Source: Dysidea avara
Lineage: Eukaryota; Porifera; Demospongiae; Dictyoceratida; Dysideidae
Reading direction: 5' to 3'
DNA length: 64,000 nt
Assembly: GCF_963678975.1 (NCBI RefSeq)
Contig: NC_089276.1
Coordinates: 30,434,472 to 30,498,471, forward strand
Shown piece after piece: positions 48,509-59,218 of this stretch. The notes below the pieces were generated by a model. That model made no database searches. It worked only from the letters and a program-made list of their open reading frames with translations, and was not told where the DNA came from. The translations under genes were made by a program, and so were the position numbers. Each line of letters starts with the position of its first letter. Position 1 is the stretch's first letter.

Positions 48509-51500
48509 GCAGCTGATCTCTCTACTGGGTGACTTGAAATGTAGCTGAACTATCTACAGGATGGTGTCTTTGTAGCTGAACTCTCTACAAGGTGACCTCT
48601 TCTAGCTGGTCTCTCTACAGGATGATTTGTTTCTAGCTGAACTCTCTACAGGTGATCTGTTTGCAGCTAAACTCTCTAAATGGTCGTTTCTTTGTAGCTG
48701 AACTCTATAAGATGACTTCATCTAGCTGAACTCTCTACAGGGTGATTTTTTTGTAGCTGAACTCTCTACAGGGTGATTTGTTCGCAGCTGAATTCTCTCC
48801 ATGATGGTTTTATTGTAGCTGAACTCTCTACAAGGTTATTTCTTCCAGCTGATCTCTCTATGGGGTGATTTGTTTCTAGCTGAACTCTCTACAGGTGATT
48901 TGTTTGCAGCTAAACTCTCTACATGGTGGTTTCTTTGTAGCTGAACTCTCTACATAATGGTTTCTTTGTAGCTGAACTCTCTACAAGGTAACTTCTTCTC
49001 TACATGGTGATTTGTTGTAGTTGAATTCTCTACAGGGTGGTTTGTTTGAGGCTGAACTCCCTACATGGCGGTTTCTTTGTAGCTGAACTATCTACAAGGT
49101 AACTTCTTCTAGCTGATCTCTCTACAGGGTGATTTGTTTGTAGCTGAACTCTCTACATGATGGTTTCTTTGTAGCTGAACTCTCTACAAGATGACTTCTT
49201 CTAGCTGATCCCTCTACAAGGGGATTTGTTTGTGGCTGAACTCTCTACAAGTGATTTATTTGCAGCTGAACTCTTTATGTGGTGGCTTCTTTGTAGCTGA
49301 ACTCTCTACAAGGTGACCTCTTCTAGCTGATCTCTCTACAGGGTGATTTGTTTCTAGCTGAACTCTCTACAGGTGATTTTTTGCAGCTAAACTCTCTACA
49401 TGATGGTTTCTTTGTAGCTGAACTCTTTACAAGGTGACTTCTTCTAGCTGAACTCTCTACGGGGTAATTTCTTTGTAACTGAACTCTCTACATGATATGG
49501 TTTCTTTGTAGCTGAACTCTCTACAAGGTAACTTCTTCTAGCTGATCTTTCTACTAGGTGATTTGTTTGTAACTGAAGTTTCTACAGGGTGATTTGTTTG
49601 CAGCTGAACTCTCTACAGGTGATTTTTTGCAGCTAAACTCTCTACATGATGGTTTCTTTGTAGCTGAACTCTTTACAAGGTGACTTCTTCTAGCTGAACT
49701 CTCTACGGGGTAATTTCTTTGTAGCCGAACTCTCTACATGATGGTTTCTTTGTAGCTGAACTCTCTACAAGGTAACTTCTTCTAGCTGATCTTTCTACTA
49801 GGTGATTTGTTTGTAACTGAAGTTTCTACAGGGTGATTTGTTTGCAGCTGAACTCTCTACATGGTGGTTTCTTTGTTGCTGAACTCTCTACAAGGTGAAT
49901 TCTTCTAGCTGATCTCTCTAAAGGGTAATTTGTTTGTAACTGAACTCTGTACAAGGTGCGTTTTTGTAGGTGATTTCACTGCAGGTTGATTTGTTAATAG
50001 CTGAACTCACTAAAGGGTGATTTGCTTGTAGCTGAACTCCTTGCATTGTGTCTAGTTTCTAGCTGATCTCTCTACAGGGTGATTTGTTTGTAGCTGATCT
50101 CTCTACAGGTTGATATGTGTGTAGCTGATCTCTCTGCAGGTTGATTTATTTGTAGCCGATCTCTCTACAGGGTAATTTGTTTGTAGCTGAACTCTCTATA
50201 AGGTGATTTGTTTGTAGCCGTTCTCTCTGCAGGTTGATTTGTTTTAGCTGAACTCTCTACAGGGTGATTTGCTTGTAGCTGAACTCCTTACTTTGTGTCT
50301 AGTTTCTAGTTGATGTCTCTACAGGGTGATTTTTTTTAGCTGAACTCTCTTCAGTGTGGTTTGTTTCTAGCTTATCTCTCAACAGGTTGATTTGTGTGTA
50401 ACTGATCTCTCTACAAGCTGATTTGTTTGTAGCTGATCTCTCTGCAGGTTGATTTGTTTCTAAATAATCTCTCTACAAGTTGATTTGTTTGTTGTTAATC
50501 GCTCTAAAGGTTGATTTGTTGTAGCTGAACTCTCTGCAAAGTGTTTTGTTTGTAGTTGATCTCTCTACAAGGCGATTTTTTGTAGCTGCCCTCTCTTCAG
50601 GGTGATTTGTTTCTAGCTTATCTCTCTACAGGGTGGTATTTTGTAGCTGACCTCTCTTCAGGGTGATTTGTTTGTAGCTGATCGCTCTACAGGTTGATTT
50701 GTTTGTAGCTGAACTCTCTACAAGTTGATTTGTGTGTAGCTGATCTCTCTGTAGGTTGATTTGTTTGTAGCCAATCTCTCTACAGGGTAATTTGTTTGTA
50801 GCTGAACTCTCTATAATGTGATTTGTTTGTAGCTGATCTCTCTGCAGGTTGATTTGTTTTAGCTGAAAAGTGATTGCTTGTAGCTGAACTCCTTGCATTG
50901 TGTCTAGTTTCTAGTTGATGTCTCTACAGGTTGATTTTTTTGTAGCTGAACTCTCTACAGGGTGATTTGTTTCTAGGTTATCTCTCTACAGGTTGATTTG
51001 TGTGTAACTGATCTCTCTACAAGCTGATTTGTTTGTAGCTGATCTCTCTGCAGGTTGAATTGTTTCTAGCTGATCTCTCTATAAGTGATTTGTTTATTGC
51101 TGATCGCTCTAAAGGTTGATTTGTTTGTAGCTGAACTCTCTGCAAAGTGTTTTGTCTGTAGTTGGTCTCTCTACAATGTGGTTTTTTGTAGCTGACCTCT
51201 CTTTAGGGTGATTTGTTTCTAGCTGATCTCTCTACAGGGTGATTTTTTTGTAGCTGACCTCTCTCCAGGGCGATTTGTTTGTAGCTGATCGCTCTACAGC
51301 CGGGTTGATTTGTTTGTAGCTGAACTCTGTACAGGATGATTTTATTTTATTAACCGTTTACCACGTTTATGGAATGTACTGCCACCTTTAAATCTAGATC
51401 TATCTATAGCAACACTAAAGAGACAGTTAAACAACATCTTCTGGGCCATGTTCACTTCAAACTTTGCTGACAATAATTACTGTACTTATCATGTTGTATG

Positions 51501-52505
51501 TCCTTGTCATAGGTGTAGTTCCACCCCAATTACCCCTTTGTTAATTAATTAGTTTACTTGTAATTTTTAGTTGCTCCTTTGTAATCTTAACTTATAATTG
51601 GGTGCTGTATTTTATAGTCTAGTTTAGTTTTATACCAACCCCCCAGTTTGTATCCATGTCTTTCAGCAGCAAAATCACAATAATAATAATAATAATAATA
51701 ATTTGCTTGTAGCTGAACTCCTTACATTGTGTCTAGTTTCTAGCTGATCTCTCTACAGGGTAATTTGTTTGTAGCTGATCTTCTACAAGTTGGTTTGTGT
51801 GTAGCTGATCTCTCTACAGGGTAATTTGTTTGTAGCTGAACTCTCTATAAGGTGATTTGTTTGTAGCTGATCTCTCTGCAGGTTGATTTGTTTTAGCTGA
51901 ACTCTCTACAGGGTGATTTGCTTGTAGCTGAACTCCTTACATTGACAATGTGTCTAGTTTCTAGCTGATCTCTCTACAGGGTGATTTGTTTGTAGCTGAT
52001 CTCTCTACAAGGTGATTTGTTTGCAGCTGAACTCTCTACATGGTAGTTTCTTTGTAGCTGAACTCTCTACAATGTAATTCTTCTAGCTGAACTCTCTACA
52101 GGGTGACTTGTTTCTAGCTGAACTACTTTACAGGTGGTTTCTTTGTAGCTGAACTCTCTGCAAGGTGACTTCTTCTAGCTGATCTCTCTACAGGATGACT
52201 TGTTTCTAACTGAACTCTCTACAGGGTGATCTGTTCATAGTGGAACTTCTAGTGGGAGATTTGTTTGCAGCTGAACTCTCTACACGATGGTTTTTTTGCA
52301 ACTGAACTCTCTACAAGGTAACTTCTTCTAGCTGATCTCTCTGCAGGGCAATTTGTTTGTAGCTGAATTCTCTACAGGGTGATTTTTTTGCAGCTGAACT
52401 CCCTACATGATGGTTTCTTTGTAGCTGAACTCTCTATTAGGTACCTTCTTCTAGCTGATCTGACTACAGGGTGACTTGTTTGTAGCTGAAGTCCCTACAG
52501 AATAA
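48509..52505. repeat. satellite array of ~31-bp units, about 115 copies
   Basis: The unit is close to GTAGCTGAACTCTCTACAGG followed by GTGATTTGTTT, 30-32 bp. Two unit classes alternate in the left third (a CTTCTTCTAGCTGATCTC type and a TTTGTAGCTGAAC type), giving higher-order repeats: about 246 bp (8 units) from 49375 to 49621, and about 605 bp at 50271 and 50876. The array is interrupted at 51343-51703 by a LINE tail. Because 31 is not a multiple of three, open stretches on the minus strand encode a 31-residue periodic peptide (for example 50626-50898); I regard these as by-products. Confidence 0.93.
51343..51703 (+). mobile_element. LINE 3' end inserted in the satellite
   Basis: The translated start reads LWNVLPPLNLDLSIATLKRQ, the usual last segment of a jockey/CR1-type RT protein, followed by a short 3' UTR and an (AAT)n tail at 51680-51701. 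Satellite units resume on both sides. Strongly 5' truncated. It differs in tail type from the LINE at 19322 (AAATC repeats). Confidence 0.82.
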
Positions 52506-53365
52506 CTTGCAATGTAATATAATTCTATAATGGAGTAAATTATAGACGTAGCTGAATGCTCTATTAGGGTGACTGTTCTATTAGAGTATCTCGATCTCGC
52601 ATATGCTACACGTAGTTGGCTTTGGAATCATAACTCAGTGGTTTGTAATCCGATTCTTCTGTACTACTGCAAGGACTTTCTATGATAATTATTCCAGCTA
52701 CACACCGATTATCAGCTCACTGCTCTAAGCAGTTTGCCTGGTAGGCGTGAAAACTAATTGTTTTTATATTCATAAAAATCGATCGACACAGGTTGGGTTT
52801 TGTGTCATATCTCGATGGCCTTAAACTGGATTCCTTTCAAACCACAAAAAGGCACTCCTACGATAGTTACTCCATCTACATAGCAATTTTCAGCTCATTC
52901 CTTCAAGCGGTTTACCCTGTGGGCGTGACAGACCTTCGACCTAATTTTACGCAAATAATCGGTCATAACTCCGTGAATGTTCATCGGATTCCTTCCAAAC
53001 TTGGTACTGAGATTCGCCTTAATGAGCCCTTTACGTGTGCCAACTTTCAGCCCGATTGAAGCACGCATTCGTGTTTTATGGCGGATTTTGCAAAGTGTGC
53101 GAAAAGAAGAAGTAGAAGTAGCGATTTGCAACAGAATTTGACACCTACTAATTAACCGCCATGACACACCCCTAAGTGATCTGCTGGTAATATGGAACTT
53201 TCAGTAAAAATTTGAGCTCAATATCACATTTTATAGTGAAGTTATGGCTATTAACATTACAAGAAAAATTAGATACATTTTACATAGGAAAAATGGCACC
53301 AAAAGGTGCATTTATTATGTTTCTGAATTACACATTATTAAGAAATGTTTTCAGTGAATGAACAG
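52506..53365. repeat. degenerate repeated blocks flanking the 53-55 kb orphan gene
   Basis: Three loosely similar blocks begin near 52628 (CATAACTCAGTGGTTTGTAA), 52806 (CATATCTCGATGGCC) and 52963 (CATAACTCCGTGAATG), each followed by a CGGATTC/GGATTCCTT motif, at a spacing of 155-180 bp. An inverted counterpart (ACTCCGTGATTCTTTATCCG) is at about 56533-56552. A GAAGTAGCGATTTGC at 53116 has an inverted match near 56377-56395. They may be subterminal repeats of a transposon that contains the orphan gene. Confidence 0.4.
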
Positions 53366-55633
53366 CTATGTAACAACTTCTAAGTCCCCTAAGTCAATGT
53401 CCTCATGTAAATTAAGTGTTAACACATCATCTTCACCTTCATACTGCACATTGTACCATTCATCGGTCCCTGCAACCTTACTCAGGACTTCACCAAAGTA
53501 CCATTGCTCAACACCACTCTCGTCCCGCCACCTATGCTTAATAGTTTTTCCAACTAATAACTCCCTTACTTTGTTAGCTAGCCCAACATTTGTTTTGGAA
53601 ACTGACTTAGTTTCATGGGTAAGCTCAGCACTAGGATTACAGTATGCTCCACCAGGTAAGTGGTCTTGTACCAGCCGAGAAAGAAGAGCTGAGAAAGCGC
53701 TACATAAAACCTGAAGCAATTCTTGTGTAGTTGCATCGTGATCTGTACTAGCAATTAAGCAATACCAAATCTCATCCTTTGTTGGAGGATAATCTGAATA
53801 CAATTCTGCATCCCCTTGCAACAATTTGCTGGCATCTTGAGCCCATACATCTAGTTTTGTGATCAACACATCAAAATACGTATTCATCTCCAGAATTGTT
53901 ACATCGTCAGATTCTAGCACACGCCAAAGAGGACCTGTAATGACTTTCTTATTTATACCATTGGTGGCAAGAAAGGCAGTGAAAGGCTGATAAACACCAC
54001 TTTGCTCACTTCCATGTTTGCAAAGAGCTTTGCATGCCGTTCTAACAAGACGTATTATTCCTGATTCGGACTGTCTGGTGGTGCTACCAAAGTGAGCTGC
54101 AGCACCAACAGCTCCTTCAAAATGTGTCAGTTCCCACTGCAGTAAAGTAGATGATGCAACATCTGCCATGCCCACTAGAAGGTGCAAACCACAAAAGAAG
54201 TTGTTTAGTGTGTTGATACCCTGTTGCTCACCTTCACCTAGCTCAGCCCAGTTATCAACCACACTGGGTAAAACTTCCATACGATAACTTTGTAAAAGAG
54301 AGTTAAAGTTCTTCTCGACTATGTGTCGATCTGACATGGTGTTCTTAATTTTGGACAGGATGACATGACTCGAACCAGACTGGGATGTAAGCTCTAAGTC
54401 ATACAGGATTTGTTGAAAGGTAGACAATACTTGAGTAGCTGATCCACTCAGCATTTCTGTTAACCCAAGAGAATATGTACTATCTGGGGTAGAAAGTTGG
54501 AAAGAATAAAAATGTTGTCCATACTTTGATGTCCCATCACTATGAAGAGTGAGATCATCTCCTTTCTTCAGTTCTTCATTCAACTGTTGGCAAGCTAAGC
54601 CTTTCATCTCAGAATACATCCGAGTAAGGGTAGTGGGATGTGGCAATTCTTTTATCTCAAATGATGCAATATGCTTGAGAACAGATCTAATTACAGGCTC
54701 TACATTGTTTATGCCAACATTAAGACTCAGTAGCTCAATGCAACATGCTCTTATATTATCCAAGTACTTTTTCTGGTGCTCTTTGGTTTCAAACGTATGA
54801 AATTCCAGCTCCTGCAGCCTCTCAAACAATCTCCTGTAATCGTTCTCTGACTCTTTTAAGGATTGTTTAAATGAGATCATGTCTTTTTAAAGACCTTGAG
54901 CAACTGACTCCAACTGATCACACTTTTCACTGATAGTATCGCACTTGCCTTTAGACACACCTAATTTATATTGGTAACTCTTAACACGTGCAGTAGCCTT
55001 ATTCAAACCTTGTTGTAATTTCTCGTTCTCTTTTACTTGATCCTTTAATTCCAAGATTTTCTCATCCCTACGTTTCAGCTTTTTATTGGTGTTCCGAATG
55101 CTTAGCTTGCTTAATTTGGTTGCAAGGTCATCTGTTTTTGCTTCTTGAAGTGTTAATGCATTTTGAACTGTTACAAGTTCACAAGCTAGTGATTTATTGA
55201 CAGATGTTAATACTTCTGTTTCGTAGGGCCAATTTTGTTTAGTTGTACTTGAAACTTTCTCTCTATCCACTGTTAGTGTGCTGTCATTGGGTTGTTGACA
55301 TTCCTTGAGAAATGGTTCCTTTATAATTGACTTTATTTCTTCATCACAATGGTTCCGCTTAAGTTGCTTGATCTTAGTTTCAATCCGGTAAATGTATGAT
55401 TTCAATGCTGGCAACTTTGGTAAGGATGAACCTGGACAAATTGATTTCATCCATGTATAAAATGTATTCCAGGAAACCAAATGGCTTTTGCGAAACTGAC
55501 TCAATTCAAAAATAACACCTTTGGTAATTTTCTCTTGAGCTATAGGATTAGTCAGTTCAATGGAGTCAAGCAAAAGCATTTCACCATACAGCCCCAGCTC
55601 TTCACATAGTGGTCCAGGACTACTGACACTCAT
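53366..55633 (-). pseudogene. orphan coiled-coil / transposase-like / Tudor-like protein with one in-frame TAA
   Basis: One minus-strand frame of 756 codons is interrupted only by TAA at 54887-54889. The first part (55633-54890, 248 aa) ends in a Lys/Glu-rich coiled coil (about 130-248) that continues straight into the second part. The second part (54880-53366, 504 aa) has LHSDGTSKYGQHFYSF, MSDRHIVEKNFNSLL and NNFFCGLHLLVGMAD. It ends with a Tudor/chromo-like beta-barrel module (GKTIKHRWRD, WYFGEVL, WYNVQYEGEDD). D-x-x and SDR blocks suggest an RNase-H-type transposase, but this is inference. No intron is seen within; CTGTAG just before the first ATG could be an acceptor. A GAA-to-TAA change is the simplest explanation for the stop; readthrough or restart at the ATG six bases later (54880) is possible. 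Confidence 0.7.
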
Positions 55634-56756
55634 CTACAGACAATGAAAGAAATTAACTTCAATTACCACATAATTACCATGGTTTTCATTAGCAGAAACA
55701 GCTCTCAATTAAAGCCTGCCCCTGGAGCTAACAACGACCACTAACCAACCAACAAAGATATTTCTTCACTGATTCTGGCTACAAAGGAGCCTAATAAAGG
55801 CTTTATAAAGGAGCATAGTGACCATTTTCTTTTCACGAAGCAAATACAATAACGCGGGCTAAAAGAATGCATCAGTCGGTCACAAAATACTACAACAGTG
55901 ACACAAACACCTCAATGAATGCGAGTATAGTGCGTACAGGTTAGATATATACACTTTACATACAAATAAACTGAAATATGTGACATTTACACCTAGTAAA
56001 CTGGCCTTACCTCTTCTTTTTCACACGTACGGTTGTCAGAATCAAAATCAGCACTATTGAAAACCTATACAAGCTCTAAATCACGCCGGATCCAGCTGTA
56101 ACTTTGCGGAAACACTAATTAGTTCAAGGTGTATCAGGTGCCACGAGTGTAATAGAATTTTGCTCTAATTACTCGAGCCTAAAATTTACACGGAGTTTTT
56201 TATTTGTAGATTTTCAAAATCCAATAACTTTTTAAATACCAAACCAAATAACTTGAAATAAAATTTTGCTAGATGCGCTGGAATCCAGGAATCGAGTTTT
56301 GCATAAAGACTAGTTAAAAGAAGACGGGGTTTTCACTGAGGAGAGATTTACAGCTGTGTGTCGAAAATCACGAGGTCGCAAATCGCTAGTAGAAGAAGAA
56401 AAAGAAGAAAAAACGAAGAAAAAAAAGACCAAACTTTGGCCGCTCGTATCTCGGAAATGGCTGGAGCGATTTTCTTCAAATTTGGAATGTGGACTCCCCT
56501 ACCTAGCCGGCACTTCTGTAGCAACTTTGGTTTCAATCGGATAAAGAATCACGGAGCTACAAAGGTGTGAAAATCGCATTTACCTTCTTCCTGTAAATAT
56601 ACTCACGGTGTGGCGCGCCGGCTTCTTGGGCCGCACGACACACTACCGTGTGTCTTGATGGGGGGTTTTACTCTTTTCACCACCTTTCATAACCCTTACG
56701 TAATATTAAGCTCAAAAGCATCCAGACTTCCTACTGTAGTTGTTGCTCTCTCTCTT
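55634..56756. other. 5' flank of the orphan gene and A-rich inverted flank
   Basis: No gene. 56345-56570 holds a purine-rich AAGAAGAAAAAGAAG tract and a TTTGGCCGCTCGTATCTCGG..GGCTGGAGCGATTTTCTTC block that looks like a repeat terminus, the inverted counterpart of 52.6-53.1 kb. Short frames across it on both strands are not convincing. Confidence 0.4.
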
Positions 56757-56903
56757 CGACTTTAGGGCACGCATCTAGTAGTTGCCGCAGGTAGTCGACT
56801 TTAGGGGATGCGTCCAGTAGTTGCCGCGAGTAGTAGACTTTAGGGGAAGCGTCCAGTAGTTGCCACGAGTAGTAGACTTTAGGGGAAGCGTCTAGTAGTG
56901 TTA
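56757..56903. repeat. 39-bp minisatellite, nearly four units
   Basis: Units begin CGACTTTAGGG or AGACTTTAGGGGAAGCGTCC and end GTAGTTGCCRCGAGTAGT. The last unit runs directly into GTTAGCGTTAGGGTTAGGGTTC (56902-56922), telomere-like TTAGGG repeats. Confidence 0.85.
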
Positions 56904-57027
56904 GCGTTAGGGTTAGGGTTCAGCTTTGGTTTCTTCTTCACCTTTAGGGTTAGGTTCTTCTTACTATATACAGCTTATTTCGTTAGTCACATTTATAAGA
57001 TACAAAAGAAGGCAATCAAAGGAGCTA

Positions 57028-57112
57028 GCAGCGGTAGCATAATCGGTAGCACACTGGACCATCACACTGGGATCCTAGGTTCGATCCCCGTTCAAGACTG
57101 CACCTTTTTTTT
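57028..57112 (+). repeat. tRNA-derived (SINE-like) sequence with A box, B box and T-run
   Basis: An A box TAGCATAATCGGT (57035) and a B box GGTTCGATCCC (57078) sit 43 bases apart, the spacing of a tRNA gene, followed by ACTGCACC and eight Ts at 57105-57112. The T-stem has mismatches, the acceptor arms do not pair fully and no anticodon stem forms. It is therefore not a working tRNA; a tRNA pseudogene or SINE head is likely. No A-rich tail or target duplication was recognised. Confidence 0.5.
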
Positions 57113-57261
57113 CGCCTTTTTGGTTCACCGTTTTTTGTCTAAGTTCTGTAGGGTTATGAAATAGGGTGAAAAGAGTGATACCCTCTTGATGGGGTATCGG
57201 AACTCTAGAATGTACAAGGATCACTGAAGGTGCAGTTTATGGTGGAAAGATCTGTTTGTTA

Positions 57262-57930
57262 TGGTGTTGTTCCAGTTCTCAGTACTGGATCTAAAATAAT
57301 TCCAGTTCCAGCCCTTTTTATTCCAGTTCTATAGAACTGGAGTTGAAACAATAAGTTTACTTTTCATTGAGACTGGAACTAGAACTATAATTTTGCTTTC
57401 CTCAAAACTGGAACTAGAACTATAAAGAAAATTGATCAAATACTGGAACTATTACTGGAACTGGAATTGGTCATAACCATACAGTTTTTGCTAATGAGAT
57501 TTTATGCTCTTTATAAGACCAAAATTTTATGTACTGACAAAAACACACAATGTACTATATAACTTCATAAAAGCTGTATGTAATACAAATATGTATGCAA
57601 GTGTTAAAACACTGCTTGAAACAACTGATTCGCTATAATATTAGAAGAGAATGCCAAATGCAATGCTGGCTCAGTCACATTGTTATGTCTGGTTCAGTGT
57701 TTGATAATTGGCTACAGGTCTTTTAGTACCACCCTATATAGTGTTTGTGTTATAGTTGTTTGTCTAATGACTACAGTATTAGCTACATACGTGAAGGAAT
57801 TAAACCTGGCTGGAACTAGAACTGTAATTCTATAGGTTATGGTTCCAGAACTGGAACTGTAATTTTAAAGGTTATGGTTCCAAAACTGGAACTAGAACTG
57901 TAATAACTTGCTGATACTGGAACAACACTA
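57262..57930. mobile_element. 669-bp hAT-type MITE (TGTTGTTCCAGT) with 8-bp TSD
   Basis: The ends TGGTGTTGTTCCAGT and, inverted, TAGTGTTGTTCCAGT are flanked by the octamer GTTTGTTA on both sides (57254-57261 and 57931-57938). The interior repeats GGAACTAGAACTGTAAT-like blocks near both ends. No transposase. Confidence 0.88.
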
Positions 57931-58303
57931 GTTTGTTAGTTTTTGTGCTACAGGATGAGTTTAGCTTTTATTGATAAGTATGCTTGAGGAGTGTCTAGCT
58001 TAATTAGAACACAGTACAAAGTGTCTATGACTACGATACTAAGTATATTAAACTCACAACTAGCAGTTGTGTAGTTTTTTCTTCCCATCTCAAATTTCCC
58101 CTTTATAATATTGTAGTCTCATAAATTATTAGCATACCATACTTATTTTTAACGGAATATTTAATGCCTTAGACTTTAGGATACAGAATGCTAGAGGCCA
58201 GTGTATTATTTGGTTTGATTCTGCATTACATGGTGTGCTTTCACCGGTGAAGCAATGAATTGATGTGAACTGTTTTAATGTGTAAAGGTGTTTGTGTTTT
58301 ATT

Positions 58304-59218
58304 TACCATATGGAAGGAAATGTTGGGGAGGGAATGTTTGGTGAATCAAACAAAATGTCACAATTGGCAAAACAGAATTTTTAGCAAAGTGCACTTCTTT
58401 AATTAATTAGACTACCAATTGCTACAATAACCTGATTAGACTTTAGTCCACCCTCTGGAATAGTGGATGTACCATATAGCAGAAAATATGTTGGTGAATT
58501 TGGTGAGTATGCATGGAATTGCCAAAATTTCACTCGCTATTTTTCTAAACACTGGAATTGTAGCTATACCAGATGCTGTTCTTCATCAGTGAGTGAATAT
58601 AGTTACAGCGATTAGTCAGCCTTCCACATGTACCATTGAATACAGTATGATTTTAGACTAATAGCTCAGGCAGATGCCCATGCACACATACCTCGCCACG
58701 CATGTTCCAGTCTTGATTACTGACTCAGCAAGCTAATGTGTATTGTTCTGTTATAGCTAGCTACAGTTCCGCACAGAAGAGCGCATCGATTTGAGTGAGA
58801 GGCATTGAATTGTAGTACTTTGTCCATAGACATCGCAAAGCTTCATCATTAGTAAAATTGAAATTGTGCGGGCAAAGTAATGTGATGCATTCACCAAAAT
58901 ATTATTTGCCAATTTCTGTCAATGATCAATTTTCCAAAATTTTCTCCTACCAAACTTTTCTGCTATACAGTAGTTAGTCTGGACTCCAAGTTGAAGGATA
59001 CCACCTGGCCTCATTAGTCAATGTGGGCACTAGCAGGACTCTAGCTCAATAGTCCAGTGGCATGGTGAGCAGAGTTACTCAAGAGACTGTATTCTAGTAA
59101 GTGAGCCACTGTTTTTCTGATGATCAAAACATTTGGATGCTAAAAATTTGGTGAATTTATGGTCATTCGCCAAATTTTGCCAGTGCCAAAGTTTCCCTCC
59201 ATATGATATGCATTAATA
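58304..59218. mobile_element. 915-bp TA-type MITE with another nested inside
   Basis: The outer ends TACCATATGGAAGGAAA and, inverted, TATCATATGGAGGGAAA match well. Inside, TACCATATAGCAGAAAA (58470) pairs with the inverted TACTGTATAGCAGAAAA ending at 58972, giving a second 503-bp element. Both belong with the CCGTA-ended MITEs at 17049 and 27900 by their GGTGAATTTGG and CGCCAAATTTTG inner motifs. Confidence 0.7.

Noticed and set aside
50626-50898. Repetitive protein frame in the satellite
   Set aside because: A 31-bp unit leaves frames open over three units by arithmetic; the peptide periodicity mirrors the DNA repeat and no start context or splice sites support a gene.
48509-52505. CRISPR-like regular repeats
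   Set aside because: Units are directly adjacent with no unique spacers, in a eukaryotic sequence; this is a satellite.
53358-53714. 118-codon plus-strand frame
   Set aside because: It is the antisense shadow of the orphan protein's C-terminal module.
57028-57102. Functional tRNA gene
   Set aside because: Promoter boxes are present but the acceptor, anticodon and T arms do not pair properly.
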